Source of the DNA: Aphelenchoides besseyi
Lineage: Eukaryota > Nematoda > Chromadorea > Rhabditida > Aphelenchoididae
Assembly (NCBI GenBank): GCA_024699855.1
Contig: JAMPIQ010000001.1
Coordinates: 16,554,001 to 16,618,000 of the forward strand
Length of the DNA stretch: 64,000 nucleotides
Direction of reading: 5' to 3'
In this document: positions 39,759 through 51,332 of the stretch, in pieces
Position numbering within the stretch: the first letter of the stretch is position 1
Layout: each line of letters begins with the position of its first letter
Position numbers and translations under genes: made by a program
Notes under the pieces: generated by a model
Told to the model about the DNA's origin: nothing
Seen by the model: the letters and a program-made list of their open reading frames with translations, nothing else
Databases searched by the model: none

Positions 39759-41022
39759 TGCGCTAATGGGCGGTGCTCTCGACGCGAGTGCAGAATCAGC
39801 CGATGGAACGGTCGTGGAGTTGAAGAACAGACCGCAAAAGTCGACGAGAAACGACGTGATTAATGAGATTTGGCAACGAATTCGAGCTGAAAACTATGGA
39901 GGTTTAAGACGACACACTTGTTGTTATCGCGGAAACGACGTGTGTCCCGAGTGGCCTGATCGACGGTGTTCTTATCGAAATGGAATCAGAAACGTTGTAA
40001 AGTTCACGCTTATAAAGCGGCCATACACTTCGAGAAATGGTTCGATTCCTGCACTTTCCGATCGTTTACAATTCATAGCCGTAAATGAAATCGAAATTCG
40101 TTTTATGACAATACGAAACTTAGCGTCTTTGCAAAGGTTTCCGACCTTCTTCCCCACCAATACAAGCAGAACTCCGTGGATTCGCCTCAAACACAGGCGG
40201 TACACGAAACTACAAACTAGAACGGAGCCCATTCGTCCACAACAACCGTTTCATTTCGTGCACAACAAAGTGGTTACAAACTGAAGAAACGGCGAATTCA
40301 ACGGGAAAACAAACTTCTTATCATTTCAAATCCATTGATCGTAAATGAAAGAGTGGATTATAAGAAATGATGACTATTGGAAGCGCTTGTTTATTTCACT
40401 TCGGAGCCACTTATCGAACGTCAAAGGTCGTCAACAGCGTTTTAACTTTCGATTTCGTTTTATACTCCAAACTCAAAAGCCAATTAACCGTGAACTCCTA
40501 AACCTGCGACCGCCTGTTTACGTTGGTCGAAACAGTACGATGAATTCAATCATCAAAATCGAAAAAGTGCTTTTAGGCAAAAATCCGAACGCCAATTGTT
40601 CGCAACCAGTGGACTCGAATGTCATCATGGGTGGTCGTTTATTGCAATCGATCAGAAGCGTATGGATGGGCCTCACATCTCTTGGACCAAAAATCAAGTG
40701 ATGTCCCCAATTGAATGCACATTAACACGCGCCTAGACTTCTTGAGAAGTGGGTTCCGTTAACGAGAACGCAAACAACTCACGATGATTGCGCAGTTTGT
40801 TTGTGTACTTTCATGTTGGTCAACTAACCTTCTTGATCGAAATTGGTGGCTAAATAACGTGAATTAACGTAAATGTAAGCAAAAAAAGCAATTAGTCGAT
40901 AACGGCGGTTAGATTCAGAAGAAGATGTCCATTACCATAGTACGCAAACCGACTTCCCCAACCGTTTATTCTGAGTCGTAAACAACAAAGCGCATTACAA
41001 CAAGATGAGTTCAATCGACTGT
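39759..41022. other. Intergenic stretch upstream of G6PD
   Basis: About 1.26 kb separates the start of G6PD from the end of PFDN4. Two plus-strand open frames (39751-40284 and 40345-40701) have arbitrary composition and no family resemblance, and the first overlaps the G6PD start. No tRNA was accepted here. It should contain the G6PD promoter. Confidence 0.45.
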
Positions 41023-41459
41023 TTAGTCCTCGGTTTCCAGTCCGATGTTGTCGCCGAACTTCGCGTACAACGACGCTTTCAATTCGCTATGTTTCTGTTG
41101 AGTGTTTTCGATTCGAAGTTGAATGTCGTCGATTGCTTTTTGGATTTTATCCTTCGAATACTCCAGACGTTCGGCGGTTTCTTCGGGTGTGAAGTAGATA
41201 AACGATTCGCCAACTTGAAACGGTACCGAGCCATCAGCTTCATCCAACAGAAGCACTTCGTCCGCAGCTTCCGCGTAGTTTTGAAGCTCGTTTGTAAGAA
41301 CACGAAGTTCTGCCTAGAAGTCGAGAACATAAACAATTCTACTTTCAATGAACATACTTTTGCTTCAGTCAACCGTTTAAAGACACGAGCGAATTCGTTG
41401 ATTTCCTGTTGATCGGCCGCCGACACGGAGCTTTTCGGCGTGAACTTCGAAGTGCTCAT
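41023..41459 (-). CDS. PFDN4: Prefoldin subunit 4
   Basis: Beta-type prefoldin subunit of the hexameric co-chaperone that hands actin and tubulin to CCT. ATG 41459 gives MSTSKFTPKSSVSAADQQEI, then NEFARVFKRLTEAK. One short intron rejoins at AELRVLTNELQNYAEAADEV. The hairpin region LLLDEADGSVPFQVGESFIY and FTPEETAERLEYSKDKIQKA leads into the second coiled-coil helix and SLYAKFGDNIGLETED, the family's conserved C-terminus. About 130 residues, the usual length. It is the last gene of the cluster ARPC3-RBM19-PFDN4 on this strand and lies 149 bases after the RBM19 stop. Confidence 0.95.
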
Positions 41460-41466
41460 TCTGAAG
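41460..41466 (-). promoter_or_regulatory. Candidate trans-splice acceptor just upstream of PFDN4
   Basis: On the minus strand the bases CTTCAG end one base before the PFDN4 start codon (CTTCAG-A-ATG). With only 149 bases to the RBM19 stop and no upstream coding exon, this is what a spliced-leader addition site in an operon looks like. It is inferred from position and consensus. Confidence 0.6.
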
Positions 41467-41608
41467 TCGAATTACTCAACAAAACTGAATCAAATCAAAG
41501 TAAAATTGTGGTCGCAAACCAGTTAACTTATTCTTCAATTCTAGTAAAACTTTATTCTTATTGATAACAACGAACAAATTTAACAATCAGAAAACAAATA
41601 TTGGGAAC

Positions 41609-43982
41609 TTATTCTTCTTTTGATTCCTCGGCATCGTCATTCGACCACTCCAACACCAACCGTCGACCGTACAAGTGAGTCGAATGGACGAGGGCGTCGA
41701 ATGCCGACTTTGCGGCTTCAGCGGACATAAAATCAACAAACCCAAAACCACGATGTGCTCCTTGACCACTGACCTAATCAACCAGATCATCACCATTCTA
41801 CAGCTAAACACTTACCTTCAACGGTAATCGCACAGTTTTGAGTTCACCAAATGCAACAAATAGCGATCGAATTTCCTTCACTGACGCCTGGAACGGAATG
41901 TTGCGAACGAGAATCTTCGTTTTCAACGGTTTTCGTTTCTTCTTTGCCGGTTCATCATCTGCTTTTTCCTCCTCTTTCGCTGCATCTTCTTCTTCAACTT
42001 CTTCTTTCAGTTCTTCTTTTGGCGCCTGTTTAACCGGAGCATTGGGATCAAAGGCATCAGCCGGAGCCCATTCCAAGTACAACGGTTGAGTTCGAAGTCG
42101 TGAATAAGCTAATGAACTGAACGCTTTCTTCGCATCAACACGATTCTGCATCTCGATCAACGCTGTGACTTTGCATTCTAAACCACTGAATTCAAAGATT
42201 TGTAACGTAAGTGCTGACTTACGCGGTGGTAAGAGAAATCGTTTGACTGGTCCAAACTTTTCGAACTTTTCTCTCAATTCCGATTCCTCGATTCCAGTCG
42301 GCAAATTCTTCGCAAGCATTACCGTGTCGGATCGTTTGGTTGGCGGTCGAGCGAACGCGTCCAAGACTACACCGTTGCGAATCAGAAACTCACGGGTCTC
42401 ACGTACCAACCGAGTTTCGGCCAAAGACATACGAATTCCAGCACTGAAATACCGAGATGTACAAGTCACCAGCGTACTCTCACCTTAAGTCTCGATCGCC
42501 CTCCAAAAAGTCCGATTTCTCGACGCCCATCTGCTCGGCTAACGTTTCAGCGACCGTATTGGCGCCCATGAACAACGTGTTCCACGAGTAGGTGGCAGTT
42601 TGACTTTTGGATTTTCGTTCTGCTTCACGTTTCTTTTGAAACTCCGACAATCCTGTGGGTCTTTTTGGTTCTTCTTTCGTTTCTTCGGGTTTCTCTTTGC
42701 CGGGCAAAATGTGCAGCATTCTTCCTAAACACACAAAATCGAATTGATTGGCACAAGCGAACGAACCTTTGAATATCGTGCCATCCAACTCTCGATACGC
42801 GTCGACAGCTTTCTCCGGGAACATGAACGTCAACACTGCGAATCCTTTGCAGTTTCCACTCTTTCGATCCACGACGCATTGACAGTCGTTGATGTCGCCG
42901 AAACGCTTGAAATGATCGATCAAGTCCGATTCGGTGCAAATGTACGGTAAGTTTCGTAGAAACAATCGGCCGGTATCGAGAATTTCGGTTTCGATTTTCT
43001 TCTTTTCCGCTTCGACATCGAAATCTTCCACCGTTTCTTCGGCCTTCGGTTTCTTCTTCTCAACCGACTGTTCAGGAAACTTGCAAATTCGTACCTAAAA
43101 CTCAGTGAATACGGTCATAGATTGAAGAGTTACCTTGAAACCGCCAAGAAATTGATCGGTTCGTTGAAGAGCTTTCCGTTGATCTCCGGGTCGATTGAAC
43201 GTGACAAAAGCGAAGCATTCCGTGTCAGAGTGAATCAATTGCATGAAGTTTGTTCGAATGGGACTCAGCCATTCCTTCAAGTTGGTTTGTTTCAACGTCG
43301 AAGGCAGACCACGAAAAATGAGCGAAAGTTGACGGTCGCCTGAATGAAAGCCGATTCAAAGGTGTGAATCCAACTACTAACCTTTGAAGCCCTCAACTGC
43401 TTTGAGTAACACGTGGGTCTCATCTACTGGTTCTTTTTTTTCTTGTTTCTTCGGCTGCTCATCGTCTTTGACTCCACGGATTTTAAGGAAATCGGAGAAG
43501 TTCGGATCGTTCGCATATTTCGAGTTCAAGGTTGAATCTTCAATTTTGGCGCGTTTTGCTCCTTCAGTCAAAACCGTTTCATCACCATGAAGACGTTTGT
43601 AGGCACTGAAATCAACGACGCAATTCATAAACATGCAATGCAAACAAAAACCTTGAGCCTTTGGTATGTTTACTCCATGGACGAACTTTTTCTTTCTCTC
43701 CGATCGGCAGACATTGTTCCAACTAAAAAAGAGTATGATAGATATTGAGGCTTATAGTCTTACCGTTATTCTCGTGGTGCCAAAATATGTGTTGTTGAAG
43801 AAATTGATCGCTTCGTCCGCTGCTCCTGGAGCACTGAATCCGACGAACGCAAACTTTCGGAACACACCTTCTGGAGTGTATTTCAAACTGACGTCCGTGA
43901 GCGGTTCAAACTTCTTGAAGTGTTTTCGAACTTTTTCTTCAGTGCAATTCTTCGGCAAATTCTTTACGATCAGCCGTGACAT
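41609..43982 (-). CDS. rbd-1: RBM19/Mrd1-like multi-RRM pre-rRNA processing protein
   Basis: Nucleolar RNA-binding protein needed for 18S rRNA maturation. ATG 43982 begins RRM1 (MSRLIVKNLPKNCTEEKVRK). Further RRMs are DRQLSLIFRGLPSTLKQTNL, GRLFLRNLPYICTESDLIDH, VMLAKNLPTGIEESELREKF and the C-terminal TKILVRNIPFQASVKEIRSL with GAHRGFGFVDFMSAEAAKSA and STHLYGRRLVLEWSN. The linker before RRM3 and the block FMGANTVAETLAEQMGVEK are typical of the family. Five RRMs are visible. Where human RBM19 has its fifth RRM, between LYLEWAP and TKILVRN, there is only an acidic Lys/Glu linker (EELKEEVEEEDAAKEEEKAD). About nine short introns. A 3' splice site (GGTTCAG) abuts the start codon. Confidence 0.92.
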
Positions 43983-43989
43983 CTGAACC
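43983..43989 (-). promoter_or_regulatory. Candidate trans-splice acceptor abutting the RBM19 start codon
   Basis: The minus-strand bases GGTTCAG are followed directly by ATG. The upstream gene ARPC3 ends 181 bases away. No 5' coding exon is needed, so the acceptor most likely receives a spliced leader. Inferred from position and consensus. Confidence 0.6.
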
Positions 43990-44163
43990 GTAAAGTTACT
44001 TCAACCAAAAGGACAAACAAAAGGTATAAAAAGGTGTTAAAACCTTTGCGTCGATTGCACTCATTTTCTTTAATCAGTTTATGATACAAATTAAAAGATA
44101 CAATAAGTTAAAAGCGTTCAAGTTAAGGAATCGTACAACGTCAAGGCACTTGAAGACTGAGAC

Positions 44164-44907
44164 TCAATGAGCTCGTGACAGAGCTTTGTCCATGAACTTT
44201 CGACGCGAAAAACAAAGCCACCACTAAGATTGAATATCAAACGTAAACATCAAAACGAATACAAACCTTTGATGCATCGTCCGAACTTCCGTAAACCGCT
44301 CCAATCAAACGTCTGCCGAGTTCCTGTCTCAGTTGTTGCAAATAGGCCCGCATTTGTTCTGAACGGTTATGCTAACAATCAATGATTACTAGTTACCTTC
44401 TTCGTGTGGATTAGCCGGCGGTTTGAACATTCCACCAAACGGGAAACCGCTTTCTCCGGGAATCGGCAACTTTGAGTTCAGTGCCATCGTGTCCATCTCT
44501 TTGACGGCTTGAACACGTCGTACACCCTGAGAAACACGTATTAGATTAGCACAATCGCTTCTCTACCTTATTCAAACATTTCAAACACTCTTGAATGTAA
44601 AGGAAAAGATAGATCAACGTCCGATCTGCGGCGCCTTTAATGTCGTATTCGCGAAAGAAAACGTTCGGTTTGAAGTATTGCAACGCTTCGTCGATGATGT
44701 CGACTTCATTGCTGTCTGTAAAGACAAAGTTCAGAAATGTTTAAAGAAGAAAACCGAACCAAAAGTTGGTGCCGGACCTTTGCAATTCGTTCGCAACGGC
44801 AGAATCGCCATATTTCCAACGACCGTCTTCGACTCCTCGTTGAACTTGGAATGATATGCCTAAAAACAGACGATCAAAGAAGACAAGAACTTTGAGCTTA
44901 CCGGCAT
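44164..44907 (-). CDS. ARPC3: Actin-related protein 2/3 complex subunit 3 (p21-Arc)
   Basis: Subunit of the Arp2/3 complex that nucleates branched actin. The first exon is only ATG CCG (44907), followed by an intron and [20 protein letters not shown], giving the family start MPAYHS. Next come [103 protein letters not shown] and finally [17 protein letters not shown] ending at 44164. About 180 residues, full family length. It is the first gene of the minus-strand cluster and lies 206 bases from the divergent MRPL55 start. Confidence 0.95.
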
Positions 44908-45113
44908 TCTTCTTGGCCAAACTCTCAATTGAATCCAATTTCTGGAGAAGATCAACGGAAAAGGCCAATGAATCAGCAGCCAAAAGAACTTTGTGACAAC
45001 CAAATGAACTCAATCGATTCGTACGAGACAGATGAAGTATATTGAACGTTGCAAGTTGGCCAGAACAATCGTTTGTGTGAGAAACTAATCAAAAATCAAC
45101 TGTGATTGAAATA

Positions 45114-45554
45114 ATGTTCTTAAAACTTTTACCTCCAAAATTTTCCACAATCGAGATCATCAGCCGAATTCACACGTCCACAGGTTTGTTGTTGCTTTTC
45201 GAATTCAATTGATTTCGTTTGTTGTTTTAGCTCTTGCCAACACTTATCGTGCCTGTTTGGGTAGACCGACACGACAATTGTATCGCAAAGAGTATCGTGT
45301 CACGCTTATGCAGCCGGACGGCTCAACGATCCACGCTCGTCTCAACGAACCGCGTTGTTTGATTCAAATGCCCGTGGACTTGCGAACCGCAACCGACGAC
45401 GAAAAGCGTCGACGAATGGCTCTACGAAAACCTCAAAGCAAACAAATCAAAGACGTAAGTTCAAATTTACGAGTTCATTTTCCACGCTCACTTTCAGGAC
45501 ATCGTCGACGACAACTTTGATGCTACCGACTACTTAAAGATGATGAAGAAATAG
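45114..45554 (+). CDS. MRPL55: Mitochondrial large ribosomal subunit protein mL55
   Basis: ATG 45114 gives a presequence-like N-terminus rich in basic and hydroxylated residues (MFLKLLPPKFSTIEIISRIH TST). It is spliced to ALANTYRACLGRPTRQLYRK, then EYRVTLMQPDGSTIHARLNE and PRCLIQMPVDLRTATDDEKR RRMALRKP. These match the single conserved mL55 region (QDGSTIHIRYREPR...MPIDL). A second intron rejoins at DIVDDNFDATDYLKMMKK with TAG at 45554. About 115 residues. AATAAA lies near 45584. DPM1 begins only 133 bases after the stop, so the two may be co-transcribed. Confidence 0.9.
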
Positions 45555-45639
45555 ACTTTTTGTTATTACTGTTTACTTGTTGTAAATAAACAGGATTTAC
45601 GACACGAGTGTTTGTTTTAGTTTGTTTTCGATCAACTAG

Positions 45640-46533
<894 letters not shown>

Positions 46534-46600
46534 GTTTATGTGTTGAAAACGGTTATTTATTCAGTAAAAACGATCAATTAGCAATAAATTAGTTGGATAT

Positions 46601-47231
46601 TCAATAGAAACTCGTCGGTGGAGGCGGATACTGTTGAGTAGGATTGGTGGTGAAAGGATTCGGTATCGTGGTCGTTGGGTTCGAAGAGGCAGTTGGCGAG
46701 GAATGTGCATGTCTTAAACAAAAAAGTTGAGTTACAAATCAAATCGACTGACCTTGTGTTAAAAGCCATCACAGCGTAAACGATTCCCGAACCTAAGATC
46801 AGAAAGCCGCCGAAAAATGTGTGCCACCAAATGCAGAGAAAGAAGGGAATAACAGGTGAACTGAAAACTGGTGATTGTAATGTAAGATCAACTTACATGC
46901 AATAGAAAACCGCCTTTTGCCAATAAGGTCGTGAACTCGAGAAGTTGGCAATCGGTTTGGCAAAAGAAAGAAATGAAAGGAAGAAAGCTCCTTCTAAAAC
47001 GATTATTGCCACGGCAAGACCTCTGAAACTCTCATTCTTAACGTAGCTGACTATCAAACCTTACAACATTGTAAGTGCAGCGATCATACAGAAAACATCG
47101 ATTGTAAAGAATCCGATAAAACCCATCAGTAAGGCCAGAAAACCGCCAACCAGACCGAGAATTCGCGCCAACAACGCCAACCGATTGCCCGTTGATGCAA
47201 CTCGTGCCCACCAAGAAAGTGGAGCATTCAT
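46601..47231 (-). CDS. CACFD1: Flower-like (CACFD1) four-pass membrane protein
   Basis: Flower proteins are small synaptic-vesicle and plasma-membrane proteins implicated in calcium entry, endocytosis and, in flies, cell competition. ATG 47231 gives MNAPLSWWARVASTGNRLAL, then helices LGLVGGFLALLMGFIGFFTI and AALTML/GLAVAIIVLEGAFFLSFL. The hallmark block SFAKPIANFSSSRPYWQKAV with FYC aligns with the Flower RxWQKAVFYC segment. The acidic residue in IVLEGAFF sits where the proposed selectivity-filter glutamate lies. The fourth helix is FGGFLILGSGIVYAVMAFNT. The cytoplasmic tail is Thr/Pro-rich (PFTTNPTQQYPPPPTSFY). It is convergent with DPM1, 67 bases apart. Confidence 0.85.
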
Positions 47232-47931
47232 TTTAATCAAACGAATAAGCTAATCGACAGTCGTTGGTTGTTTGTAATTCGCTATTGAAACAGTCACTGC
47301 AGCCAAAAACCGTTCGAATTGAAATTTGTTGGCAAACACAGAAATTTTTCTTTCTCTTCGATTGGCCGTTGGAAAACTTTTCGTGCGTCTTTTTTTGCTG
47401 AACCCATTCGTTTGTCGTGAGTTGTTGATAACCGCAACGGATTGAACGTGTGAATGAGAAGTGAGTCAAATTGATCGTGCAAGAAAGAATTCGTCTTGTC
47501 TTTGGTTTAGTTGAGCTCCCAAGAGCTCGCTAAAAAAGTTTGGGGCCAAAACCGGAGATTCGTCATCTGTTGTTTGAGTTAACATCTTGAACTACGAATC
47601 TCGTTGATTAGTGCGACTTGTATCTCAGTCAAGACCATGAAATTGAACTCAAATGCGTAGTGTTTTTCGAACAATCGTAAGCCAACCGGTGTTACTGATT
47701 ACACGATTTAATGACTATGTTTTAAGGTTGTGAATAAAAACAGAAAATGCAGACGAGTGAATTGAAAACTAAACGACTAGAATATAAAGCTCGGATTCCA
47801 TTGTAATGAGAAGCAAATGGTTACGAGCATCGGAAATTGAACTTTGCAACTAGCAAATTTCGATTTCAGTTCGGAATTTCTACAAGAGTGTTGTGTTTGG
47901 GCACGGCAAAAGAAATGGAGAGACAAGATAG
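47232..47931. other. Intergenic stretch without a recognised gene
   Basis: About 700 bases between the Flower-like gene and the next minus-strand gene. Short open frames on the minus strand (47233-47482) overlap each other and have no family resemblance. Confidence 0.45.
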
Positions 47932-49165
47932 TTAGAGTAGAGTGTTTTTCAAGTTGAAAGTTTCTGGCAGCTTGCTGAGGACAAATTTGTATAACGATGG
48001 ATTAACATTGAACATCTTATTTAGTTGTAACCAAGCCAACATAGAGAGCTTCTCCGGTCCATCCCTAAAACAAACGTAGAGCGCTATGAAACTTGCGAAC
48101 TTACATCACAAATCGGTAGTACTGGACAACCGATGGATCTTCTGAATGATTCGTTTGCACACGCGCTATCAGCGTCCGAGTTCTATCGCTTATGAGCTGG
48201 TCGATATGTCCGTTCAACGTGACCATTTTATTCCACTCCAAAGATTCGGTATCCAACGAAACAAGAAAACTCTTGTTATCCGACTTGGAATGGAGGTATT
48301 TGAAAACAAGTTTTCCGACAAGAGCACCAATGTTCCACATGCGCAACTGAAATCAAGAAATTAAAAATGATGTTCAATTGGAACTCACGTTTTCACAGTC
48401 GATAGCTTTTAGCTCTTCCCAATAGCTTGTTGGTTGCTGGATGAGCTTTCCGCCTGTTGAAAGATTAACTGTCACCAAATCTATTCCAATCAGCTGTCTA
48501 TCTGCTGTTGTACGATCTTCCAGTCCGTATACAAACTCGTTTGTTACCGCAAAAGCTTCCATATCTTCAGGTATTTCCATATCACTATTAAGTCTGAGTG
48601 AACCGTGCTCATCGGTTCGTAACAAAATGTAACCGTAGCGACAGGGATCTCTAAGTAACCCTCGACATAGTATTCCATTTCTTAAATCCGGCGGAAAGCT
48701 TAACGGTACCCAACTATCTTCGAACAAATGGCTGTTGTAGTACGTTGATTGCTCGATAATAACCGCCGAGTTTTTGTACTCTATACGACCAACACCCAAA
48801 TAGAGAGAAGAATGATACTTGTCATAGGCGCTGTATCTCAAAATCACACTGTCGAGGTTCAGCGGATAGAAATTAAAAACTGATGGTTTGCTCATAAATG
48901 CGGCCACATGCCCATTGACGAGCGATGGAGACAAAAATTGGTAATCGAAAAGCCTAATGATTATGCATAAATGAAGCGGAAGATGTTAAACAAACCGTGT
49001 TTTCGAGTGAAATATGTCGGAGATTTGAAGGTGGGTACGAGAGGAAGAGAACAAGTAACGTCCCTCAACTGTGTAACGACAAGGATACTTTAATGTCGTT
49101 GGTATGTTTATTGACTGTAATCCATTATTTAATTCCATCTCAGCATCTACACATGAAATGCTCAT
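47932..49165 (-). CDS. Unrecognised protein, probable beta-propeller-like repeat architecture
   Basis: ATG 49165 gives MSISCVDAEMELNNGLQSIN, then RYTVEGRYLFSSSRTHLQIS. A splice rejoins RLFDYQFLSPSLVNGHVAAF, and the long exon contains SVFNFYPLNLDSVILRYSAY, YILLRTDEHGSLRLNSDMEI and TNEFVYGLEDRTTADRQLIG. Two more introns rejoin at LRMWNIGALVGKLVFKYLHS and at DGPEKLSMLAWLQLNKMFNV. It ends LPETFNLKNTLL at 47932. The alternation of hydrophobic strands with LIGIDLVTVNLSTG and SFLVSLDTESLEWNKM resembles kelch-like blades of nematode F-box partners, but no hallmark motif was found. A separate upstream frame (49162-49428) ends with TGA overlapping this ATG. Its segment KETLLSLFATVDLNKVFELG looks faintly like an F-box, so the true N-terminus may be longer with one frame break. 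Confidence 0.6.
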
Positions 49166-49810
49166 TTTCTAAGAGCTGAACTACTTTTGTACGGACAAAA
49201 TTCCCGGCTATTGAAGCCAAGCTCAAAGACCTTGTTTAAGTCCACCGTAGCAAACAAGGACAGTAAAGTCTCCTTGATTATTGTGGAAGTTGTCCTAGTG
49301 AACGCAAAAACAGAAAAGGTTGTCGAATTTGAATGCCGATCATCTACGATTTCTGTTCGATTAATCTCCTTCTCGATGCTAAAGGTGGTATCAGTGATTG
49401 TTGTTATTTTCATTTGACTACTATTCACACTCCTACAATTCGGAATAGTGATTGGTCAACGTGAGTTTACCGTGGAATGGCTTGATTTCATGCAATCAAT
49501 AGATTGAATTCGGCTACGAAATGACCTTCTTTGACATCTCGGCTTTCTTTCTTTGTTCAAGTAAAATACCTTTAAATGAAATATTTAGTAAACGTTTGAA
49601 TAGGTTTGATATTGAAAAAATTATGGGTAAACGATCTCGACTCGATTAATTTTTCTATTTTAGATGAAGCTTCATATACCTTAGTTGTTAAAAAAATAGT
49701 ATCTAACCCTCGGCTATAGAACGATTTTTCGTCAGAAACAAGTTAACAACAACAAACTTTATTTTAACAAGAATTAACAGACAGCAAAAAACAACCTTAT
49801 TCAGGTAACG
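49166..49810. other. Intergenic stretch with an upstream minus-strand open frame
   Basis: Bases 49162-49428 hold the open frame noted for the neighbouring gene (MKITTITDTTFSIEKEIN...SSALRK). The rest (49430-49810) is AT-rich with nothing recognisable. Confidence 0.35.
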
Positions 49811-50764
49811 TTAAGTTAGTGCTAGAAGTTCGATGGCAATCTCCGGGACCTTCTTCAGTACGTTTTGTAAAGATTACTTGTCCTAAATACATCACAAATC
49901 CATAGCCTTTTTCGGTGTAAATCACGTGAGTAAGACCTAAAAAAGTAAAACAATCGGCAAAAGAACGACTCACCGGTTTTGGATAGTCGAGTTTCCGCAT
50001 TTTTGATCCACAAATAAGATTGGAATAACACCTTTGAATGTTCGGCAAGGTCTATGACATGCAGATAAACAGCATAGAAATCTGTATAATCTTCTGTTTG
50101 CCCTTTTGAATAAAACTGAAGCATGAATTTGACGTCATCAAACTCAGAGACCACGAAGTAATCGCTCCGGAATACTGTTCCTAATTACGCAGAGTTGAAA
50201 CGAGTCTGTAAATTAGTAGTAGGCCAACAAAACAACTTTTTCTTCTTTGAGAGTAAGCCAGTTGATTTGACCGGATAAGGTAAACGGCAGCAAACGGAGA
50301 CGATCGTTGATATGAAGAACTCGGACATCTCCTCGAAAGATAAAAAAGCGCCAGTCGCTAAATTGCGTACTTTCATGAAAAGACATTTTTTGAACTAAAA
50401 CAGTTAATTTAATGACTAGAAAACATCGCTTACTCTTCGTTTCACTTCTTTTGTTGTTCGTGCTTTCCATCGATGATTCGCATTCCATGGAAATTAAAGA
50501 TTCAGAAGGAGGATCAAAGAGTTGTATGTGAAGACGAGCAGAATCTGGATCGTCAATTGTTTTCGGTTTGAATCGTAAACAGTATTCGACTTCAGCAAAA
50601 TTGGTGTGTTTGAGGACGAAAGGTTCGCTCGCGATGATATCTCTGATCATCGATTGATCATAAAACTCCGAGAACCCGTCGATGCGCCAAATCAAGACGT
50701 TTGAATTCTCAAAAGTTGAGTTCCGGCCGAAGAAAGATCTACACGAAGACTCATTAATTACCAT
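49811..50764 (-). pseudogene. MATH-MATH(-BTB) pseudogene: nonsense codon plus internal loss of the BTB domain
   Basis: A paralogue of the gene at 16491-18034. It starts at ATG 50764 (MVINESSCRSFFGRNSTFEN) and its first MATH domain reads VLIWRIDGFSEFYDQ. After an intron at the same place as in the paralogue it continues VCCRLPYPVKSTGLLSKKKK and TRFNSA. There the codon matching a Gln in the paralogue is TAA (about 50188). The same frame then continues SDYFVVSEFDDVKFMLQFYS to LWIKNAETRLSKT and GLTHVIYTEKGYGFVMYLGQ. After that the sequence jumps to the far C-terminus (VLKKVPEIAIELLALT, stop 49811). Roughly 640 bases holding the BTB and BACK parts are absent. Two independent lesions make a functional product unlikely. 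Confidence 0.85.
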
Positions 50765-51332
50765 CAAAATTCGAAGACGAAAAACGTTGAAAGTTCACTG
50801 CAACAATTCACAGCGAACCCGACCACTCGCTTTCAACCAAATGAAGTGAATCTTCGCGTTTTCCCAAAAACAACCCAAAGTGTTTTTTGCTCGAATTGTC
50901 GCGTCTGAATTGGTTTTTGAGAAACGACTTGTAAACCGCCCACAAGTTTTCGATGTTGAAGTTTATTCTCAAAATTGACTTGATACGTCGAATTGAACGA
51001 CGATTACACGATAAAGCGTTACAGTAATAAGAAACACAACGTTTACAAACAAGAAAACACGGAGGTAATTTCAAACGGAGAACGAGCGACGTCAAAGCGT
51101 CTACTCCAAAGAATGAAAGTCGCGTGAACTGCGCGACTCGATCGGCCGCCGTTCTACGAGGGCGACAAAGAAATGGCATTCAAAAACAAAGAGGTGATTC
51201 GCAATTCCGGAGGTTTCCTCGCAACGCGACAATTTTCTGCGTCTTAACGAGTTCTGTAGCTAATTTGAATATTCAGCCAACTTATTGACATGCACCAGGT
51301 AGTTTATTCGACACAAAAACCAAACATTTTGT
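50765..51332. other. Intergenic stretch without a recognised gene
   Basis: A 123-codon minus-strand frame at 50808-51179 is basic and of arbitrary composition, with no family resemblance. Nothing else was seen. Confidence 0.4.

Noticed and set aside
40039..40049. Box B-like GGTTCGATTCC suggesting a tRNA
   Set aside because: Flanking bases do not form a T stem, and no acceptor or anticodon stem is found upstream.
39751..40284. 177-codon plus-strand open frame
   Set aside because: It overlaps the G6PD start and upstream region, has arbitrary composition, no domain and no splice or leader signals.
40345..40701. 118-codon plus-strand open frame upstream of G6PD
   Set aside because: No recognisable motif and basic, arbitrary composition. 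Left as intergenic.
50808..51179. 123-codon minus-strand open frame
   Set aside because: No family pattern. Arg/Cys-rich random-like composition between two other genes.
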